DNA from: Callipepla californica brunnescens
Taxonomy: Eukaryota; Chordata; Aves; Galliformes; Odontophoridae
Reading direction: 5' to 3'
DNA: 64,000 nt
NCBI GenBank assembly: GCA_023055505.1
Contig: JALIRH010000036.1
Location: 2,046,001 to 2,110,000 of the forward strand
Made by a program: the position numbers and the translations under genes. Positions 32,101-64,000 of the stretch are shown here, in pieces. The notes beneath the pieces are model-generated. The model made no database searches. It saw nothing but the letters and a program-made list of their open reading frames with translations, and had not been told where the DNA came from. Each line of letters opens with the position of its first letter. Within the stretch, counting starts at the first letter, position 1.

Positions 32101-34365
32101 GGTTTCGCATGAACAGAGTTCTTGCTGCCTTCTGCAGCCAGGTTTTGGGGAGCGTTTTCCCTTGGCAGTTTTCTCGTCTGCACTTCACGTTTCTTCTCTG
32201 TCTGTTCCGCTGCAGCAGCTAATTATTTTAGCAGAATAAATAGCAGGTTCTTAAGTAGATTCAGGAGGGGAGGGAAGGGGTATTGAAGTGCTCAGAGGGG
32301 AGGAAAAGAGTTATAAAATGTTTTGCCAACTGGCAGGGTAGCAGCTCTTAGGATCAGTCAGACAGATGGGATCGGTGCTGGTGGAGCTTGGCTTCGATCG
32401 CCCTTTGAGTGTTTCTGTACTCATTATTTTAAGCAATGAGATCATTTGGTGAGGCTTTAGGCTGACTTTTAAACGCTCTGGGATGCTTGTGCTCCTGCAA
32501 CGTACGGGCTCTCCCCTGGGCTGGGAGGCTGTAAGGTGCAGAGCACACGGTGATGCTTTGGGGTGCTTTGTAGCCATCAGTCAGAGAGGGCCGGGGCTGC
32601 AGGATGATTCACTGGCAAGTGAATGAAATGGCACGTGCTTTTTGATGAGGCACAGCTGTACAAATCACTTCACTGCAGCTTTTCTGAGTGCTGGTGTTGC
32701 TCAGTTCTTAATTCTAGTCTGTGTAGAGGCTGCAGCCCAGCACGAGCAGAGAGCATCCGGAGTGCTGCTGCTTTGCCCTTGGGACAGCTAGTACTGCTAC
32801 TGACATGGGATTTTCTCCTGTGGATGTTCTGACTGAGTGCTAGTTGGAGCTGGTGGGGTACTGAGCTTTGTGGCCTTTTTGCTTTAAGGCATTGGGGCAG
32901 GCTTTTGTCATCACTGTGGAAGGTGAGTTTTGCAGTCTGGGGAGGTTCCCAGCTCCCTGGTCTCGTGCCCTGTGAACAAGATCTGCATCCATGGCAGGTT
33001 AAGCTTGATGCCCAAATTGCCCTTCCACTTGTCTGCTGGGAGCCAAAATTCATTACTAATCTTGTTCTCCTTACGAAAAATAGCAAATTGTGGGTGTGAA
33101 CTTGGAGGACAGTTATTTGTTACGCTCAGACGCTCAGGAAACGAGGATCTAGCTAAGTGGATGCATTTGTGTATAATATTATTAAGTGGTCTGGTAAAGC
33201 TGTAATGAAGTCCTGAATGCTCTGCCGTCACTTTCATTTCTGTTAAGGGGGGGCAGAGGAATTTCCTTGCTCTCCAGAGCACAGGCTGCCATCCCGATGC
33301 CCTGCCAGCTTCCTCTTCAGCCTGCTTCCTGTAATTTTGCAGCAGGAACGTTGGGATTGCATGTGTGTATTTAATGAGCATTACAAAGAAGATGTCTGGG
33401 AAAGATGTGCCCAACAGGAAGCTGTGCTGGGAAGCAAACTTGGGCTGATTTTAATCGTGGTGTCGTGCACTCTGCCTGTGGGTGCTGTTTGCTGTAATCT
33501 CGCTCCTGTGAGACCGCTGGTATCGATGCTGGCACACCTGACATCCAGGGAAGGATAAAAACCATCTCTGCAGGTCCAGGTTTGTTTCCTTACCTTTTTC
33601 CTTAGGGAAGGCTTTCGCAGTCAAGCAGCACAGTCAGACACAGGACCTGGCTGCCTCCTGCGAGCGTGGGAGACCAGGCAGGGCTCCCTGGGACTTCTGC
33701 ACCTGCAGGGATGCACGGACACCTGCAGATCACAGGAGAACACCAGCAGGGCTTCCTGCAGCTCCTGCATTGGCAAAGCAAGTGCTTTCCTACACCCTGG
33801 GCTGCTTGCATTCAGTTTGTCTTCCTCTAGATCTTGCAGTAAGATCTGTGCCTGTGATTATTCTGTGTGTTGGAGCTACAGAGGATTAAACTGGGGATTT
33901 GATAATTGGGTTATGTACAGTTGGGGAAAGAAATTTTACTAGGAGGGCATTCGTTCTTGCACTTCTCAGCTGACATCTTCCAGCAGGTTTTGCACGTTAT
34001 TTAAGTGATAAGTAAAAGCTGCTGGGAAATGCACATCACCATAACCTTTGCTTCTGAACCTTTACAACAACAGGTTTATTGTGTGAACCCACGTAGCCAA
34101 AACTTATGTTCAGCTTTGTCACCCCCAGGTGTCCCATTGTACCAAGTCTGGATGTGCCCCTGTTTGCTTTTCCAGCATGTAACATACTTTGCTTCTCTGG
34201 TTTCCCAGCTGTAAGGCTTCTGCTTCCCCCATCGGGCATGACACTGACGTGCAGGGCTGTGGAGCTGGGAGCCTTTGCTTTCCTGCAGCACTTTGTAAAG
34301 CTGGAGATGAGTGCCTGTGCTTGCTAGCTGTGGATGCTCGTTTGGAAAAGACCCAACCCACTGTG

Positions 34366-34395
34366 TTTTTTTGTTTGTTTGTTTGTTTGTTTTTA
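34366..34395. repeat. (GTTT)n microsatellite
   Basis: About five tandem GTTT units inside a T-rich run in FBXO42 intron 1. Confidence 0.9.
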
Positions 34396-34989
34396 GTGCA
34401 ACCCTGCTTTTTTTTATTTTTTCCTTAATCTTTGGGAATTTGTAAATTCTCTGCTGCATAATGCAGTGTGCCGATGGCAGCAGCGCTTTTGTCAAAGTTT
34501 GATTTCAGGCTCTCTTTGTCATAGCATTGAACCTAAGAAGGATTTCTGACACTGGAAAACTTGCAGAGAGTCTGCTAGCACAATAAGTGGAAGTTTAATT
34601 TTAACTTGGTTTCAGCTGAAGGTTGACAGCCCCTCAGGATTTTCTGAAGTTGCTCCATCAGGGAAGCTGACAAATGCTGCCTACTCTTATTTTTCTGGTG
34701 GTGAATTAGTTGTCACAGCGAGCTGGAAGGCAAAACCCAAATCACTTCCTGAGATGTGGTGCTATTTCCTAGGAAATAAGGTCTGGAGCTTCGCCTTGCA
34801 GCAGCTGGAATGGGTTTGGTGACCACAGCCTATAAACCATTCGATGAGCCTAACTGAGTGCGGCTGCTTCTTAAAATGACTTTCCTTCATTACATATTTG
34901 TCATTGTTACCCAGTAATGTTATGTGTCCTAAATGGCTGGGGATATAATATTCCAGCCTGTCATCAGCAGTCAGTCCTGCTCAATGGCC

Positions 34990-35070
34990 ATGACACAATT
35001 GGATTGCAGTGGTTATGGTTGGACTAGATGATCTTGGTGTTTTTTTTCCAATCTTAATGATTCTGGGATT
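34990..35070 (+). mobile_element. CR1 LINE 3'-end fragment
   Basis: GGTTGGACTAGATGATCTTG, then TTCCAATCTTAATGATTCTG, is a typical CR1 tail in plus orientation. It ends about 300 bp before FBXO42 exon 2. Confidence 0.85.
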
Positions 35071-35387
35071 TGCTTGCTGCCCCAACAGAGGCGAGCCTTC
35101 TTGCTTCGATGATGGTGGTGGTTGAGCATTTGTTTTGAGCGTTTTGTCCACACACAGAGGAGGTTTGGTTGTGAGCTCACTCTGGAGCAGTGCAGCTTGC
35201 TTCAGAGCTCTGCAAAAACCACGTCCTTGGTTTGGAGCTGACTGGTACGGAGCTTTGTGTAGAGCTTTCTGAGCGACGTGCAGAGTTTGCACATGGTGCA
35301 CAGTTTATATTTCTGATGCTGCTGAGTTTCTTTTGGTGACCTCAGTGTCGTCTTTTTTCCCCACTTGAAGCTGTGAAGTGGAATGCC

Positions 35388-62494
<27,107 letters not shown>

Positions 62495-63167
62495 TGTGAC
62501 CCGAGCTCACCGCCACCGCTCCCCTCCCCCCACGGCTCTCCCCCCTCCCTCTGAAATCTGTCGCGCAGGCATTCAAACTGTGAATTAGGGAACAACGACC
62601 AATGCAGCCCAAGCCAACCTCCAGCACGGCCCCGGTTTACAAGCAGGGGAGCAGCACCCTGCTGCAGGACCCGTGTTACTGTGCTCCACGCTGCAGCCGA
62701 GGACGCGGGGTGAGGCACGGTGCAGAGCCGGCCTCGCTGGGGGGCAGGGAGCTGTCAGCTCATTGCACTGACAACGGCCGTGCTTGGAGTGAGGAACACA
62801 ACAGCAATACCTGAACAAACCTTCAGCACTGCAAGCTGTGACCGTCACCTTCGCTCGACACAAACACGATGCCTTCTTTTTGCCTCTCACCCCTTCGGCC
62901 TGACAGCTTCATTCCTGCCCTCGTCGCAGGACCGTAAGAAGGAAGAAAGGACAGTTCTGCATTGAAAAGCCAAAAAATACATGAAGAAAAGTGGAAGTCA
63001 CTGCGAATAGGAGGGGCAGGACTTGCTTTCGCAGCCCTCCTCGCCCCGCAGCCCTCGAGCTGCGTGCTCCCAGCAGAGGGGTCGGAAATGCTGAGCAGCC
63101 CGAGTGCTGAGCGTTGGTGCGAGCAGCAGGAACAGAGTCATCTTTGCATGTGCCTCCTTCCGCAAAG

Positions 63168-63173
63168 ATTAAA
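63168..63173 (+). terminator. FBXO42: Candidate proximal FBXO42 polyA signal (ATTAAA)
   Basis: ATTAAA about 670 nt after the stop; use would give a shorter 3' UTR. No experimental support is available here. Confidence 0.3.
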
Positions 63174-63222
63174 ACAGAGCAAAATCCGAATGGATTGAAC
63201 CCGTGTGTCCGTCTGGGACAAA

Positions 63223-63262
63223 CTTCCTTCCTTCCTTCCTCCCTCCTTCCTTCCTTCCTTCC
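63223..63262. repeat. (TTCC)n microsatellite
   Basis: A CTTCCTTCC-type tract of about 40 bp with one CTCC interruption, in the FBXO42 3' UTR. Confidence 0.93.
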
Positions 63263-63981
63263 ACTTCAGCTCGAGGTGGGGGGAAGCTGAGCGCGCCCTT
63301 CCTGAGGATGCTCTCGGCTTCAGCGCCTGAAACAGCAAAAAAAAAAAGTAGGAAACTCACCCCAAAGACACGGCCCCGTGCCCCGGCAGTGCCATGACGT
63401 GGTGCCCACCTCCTCCCCAGCCTCACTGAGCTTTGCCGGCTTCGCCACCACGACCCCTTTTTGGGGGCTCTGGGGGTCTCAGCCCTCCCCGAGAAGGGTT
63501 GGGGGCTCAGTGTTTCCTACTGCAATAGCACCGTTTGGGTCAAACAGGGCCGGGGGACCCCGTGTGGGATGGAGCTGGGAGAGGGCAGCGCCCCGTCTGC
63601 AGTTTGTAGATAAACCTTTCGGTTCAGTCCGTCCCTAAAATCCCCGCCCCTCGGGGGGACCCCCACGCGACCTTTCTCTGCATGTCTCATCACCCACCCC
63701 CACCCCTCCCCTTAAAGAAAAGACCCGAGAAGTGCAAACTCGGGGCTGCGGGGTGCGGTGTGCCATAGGGTCCCCACGCACACCGCCCCTTGTGCTCCCC
63801 CCCCAAAACAGCCCCAAAATCACAGCTCCGGGGGTTGGGCCACGTGCAGTGGGGGGGTGCGATGGGAAGCTGTGGGTGATATTTAAAAGGATTCTGCGTA
63901 CGTTTCTTTTCTGTTTTCTTTTTTTTTCCAGCGTCTCACCTCCCCCCCCCCCCCCCTTGATGAGTTTTTAGCCGTTGAACA

Positions 63982-63987
63982 AATAAA
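63982..63987 (+). terminator. FBXO42: FBXO42 polyadenylation signal
   Basis: AATAAA about 1.5 kb after the stop and 13 bases from the window end. The cleavage site would fall at or just beyond base 64000. Confidence 0.65.
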
Positions 63988-64000
63988 ATCGGAAGAAGTG

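Larger units (their letters stand above)
25968..35370 (+). other. FBXO42 intron 1
   Basis: A 9.4-kb intron. Near its start is a three-copy 31-bp repeat (26058-26147) and a G-run near 26176. Near its end are a (GTTT)n tract and a CR1 tail. Between 26.2 and 34.3 kb I see only unique AT/GC-mixed sequence with short shadow frames and no exon, RNA gene or named element. Confidence 0.75.
62495..63981 (+). other. FBXO42: FBXO42 3' UTR
   Basis: About 1.5 kb of noncoding sequence after the stop. It contains a TTCC tract (63223-63262), an ATTAAA variant signal (63168-63173) and a poly-C run (about 63942-63956). The canonical signal follows at 63982. Confidence 0.75.

Noticed and set aside
35373..35387. 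Alternative FBXO42 start upstream of the ATG at 35388
   Set aside because: It would need a non-ATG (GTG) codon; the ATG at 35388 gives the conserved [10 protein letters not shown] start.

Overview
This window is ordinary, gene-dense vertebrate nuclear DNA, almost certainly from a bird and probably a galliform such as chicken. The evidence is four intron-containing genes whose products align with mammalian proteins recalled from memory, compact GT-AG introns, CpG-island promoters, and several truncated CR1 LINE fragments, the dominant avian retroposon. I see no bacterial, phage or viral genes, no CRISPR array, and no confident tRNA or rRNA gene.

Layout. (1) Positions 1-4524, minus strand: eleven exons of CROCC (rootletin), covering its N-terminal portion and running off the left edge. 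(2) 5931-11433, minus: the complete NECAP2 gene, 8 coding exons, 266 aa. (3) 12031-24338, minus: the complete SZRD1 gene, 4 coding exons, 152 aa, with a 2.5 kb 3' UTR. (4) About 25.85 kb to 63,987, plus: the complete FBXO42 gene, one noncoding and nine coding exons, 702 aa, with its polyA signal 13 bases before the window ends. SZRD1 and FBXO42 are divergently transcribed from two CpG-rich promoters about 1.3 kb apart, separated by a CR1 fragment. All exon phases were checked by hand and add up to uninterrupted reading frames.

The four genes do not form a pathway. CROCC builds the ciliary rootlet and centrosome linker, NECAP2 acts in clathrin/AP adaptor trafficking, SZRD1 carries a SUZ RNA-binding domain, and FBXO42 is a Kelch-type SCF ubiquitin-ligase receptor. 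The gene order matches human 1p36 except that SPATA21, which lies between SZRD1 and NECAP2 in human, has no room here.

I found no new multi-gene system. The most notable signals are a perfect 47-bp inverted repeat with a 5-bp loop in SZRD1 intron 1, and four tandem CACTGTGA octamers in the SZRD1 3' UTR (perfect miR-128 seed matches, spaced 22-24 nt). Others are an array of CAAC(A/G)TGGC motifs plus E-boxes and an NRF1 site upstream of FBXO42 with an early uORF, and an apparently shortened rootletin N-terminus. Most other long open frames are shadows in GC-rich or repetitive DNA.
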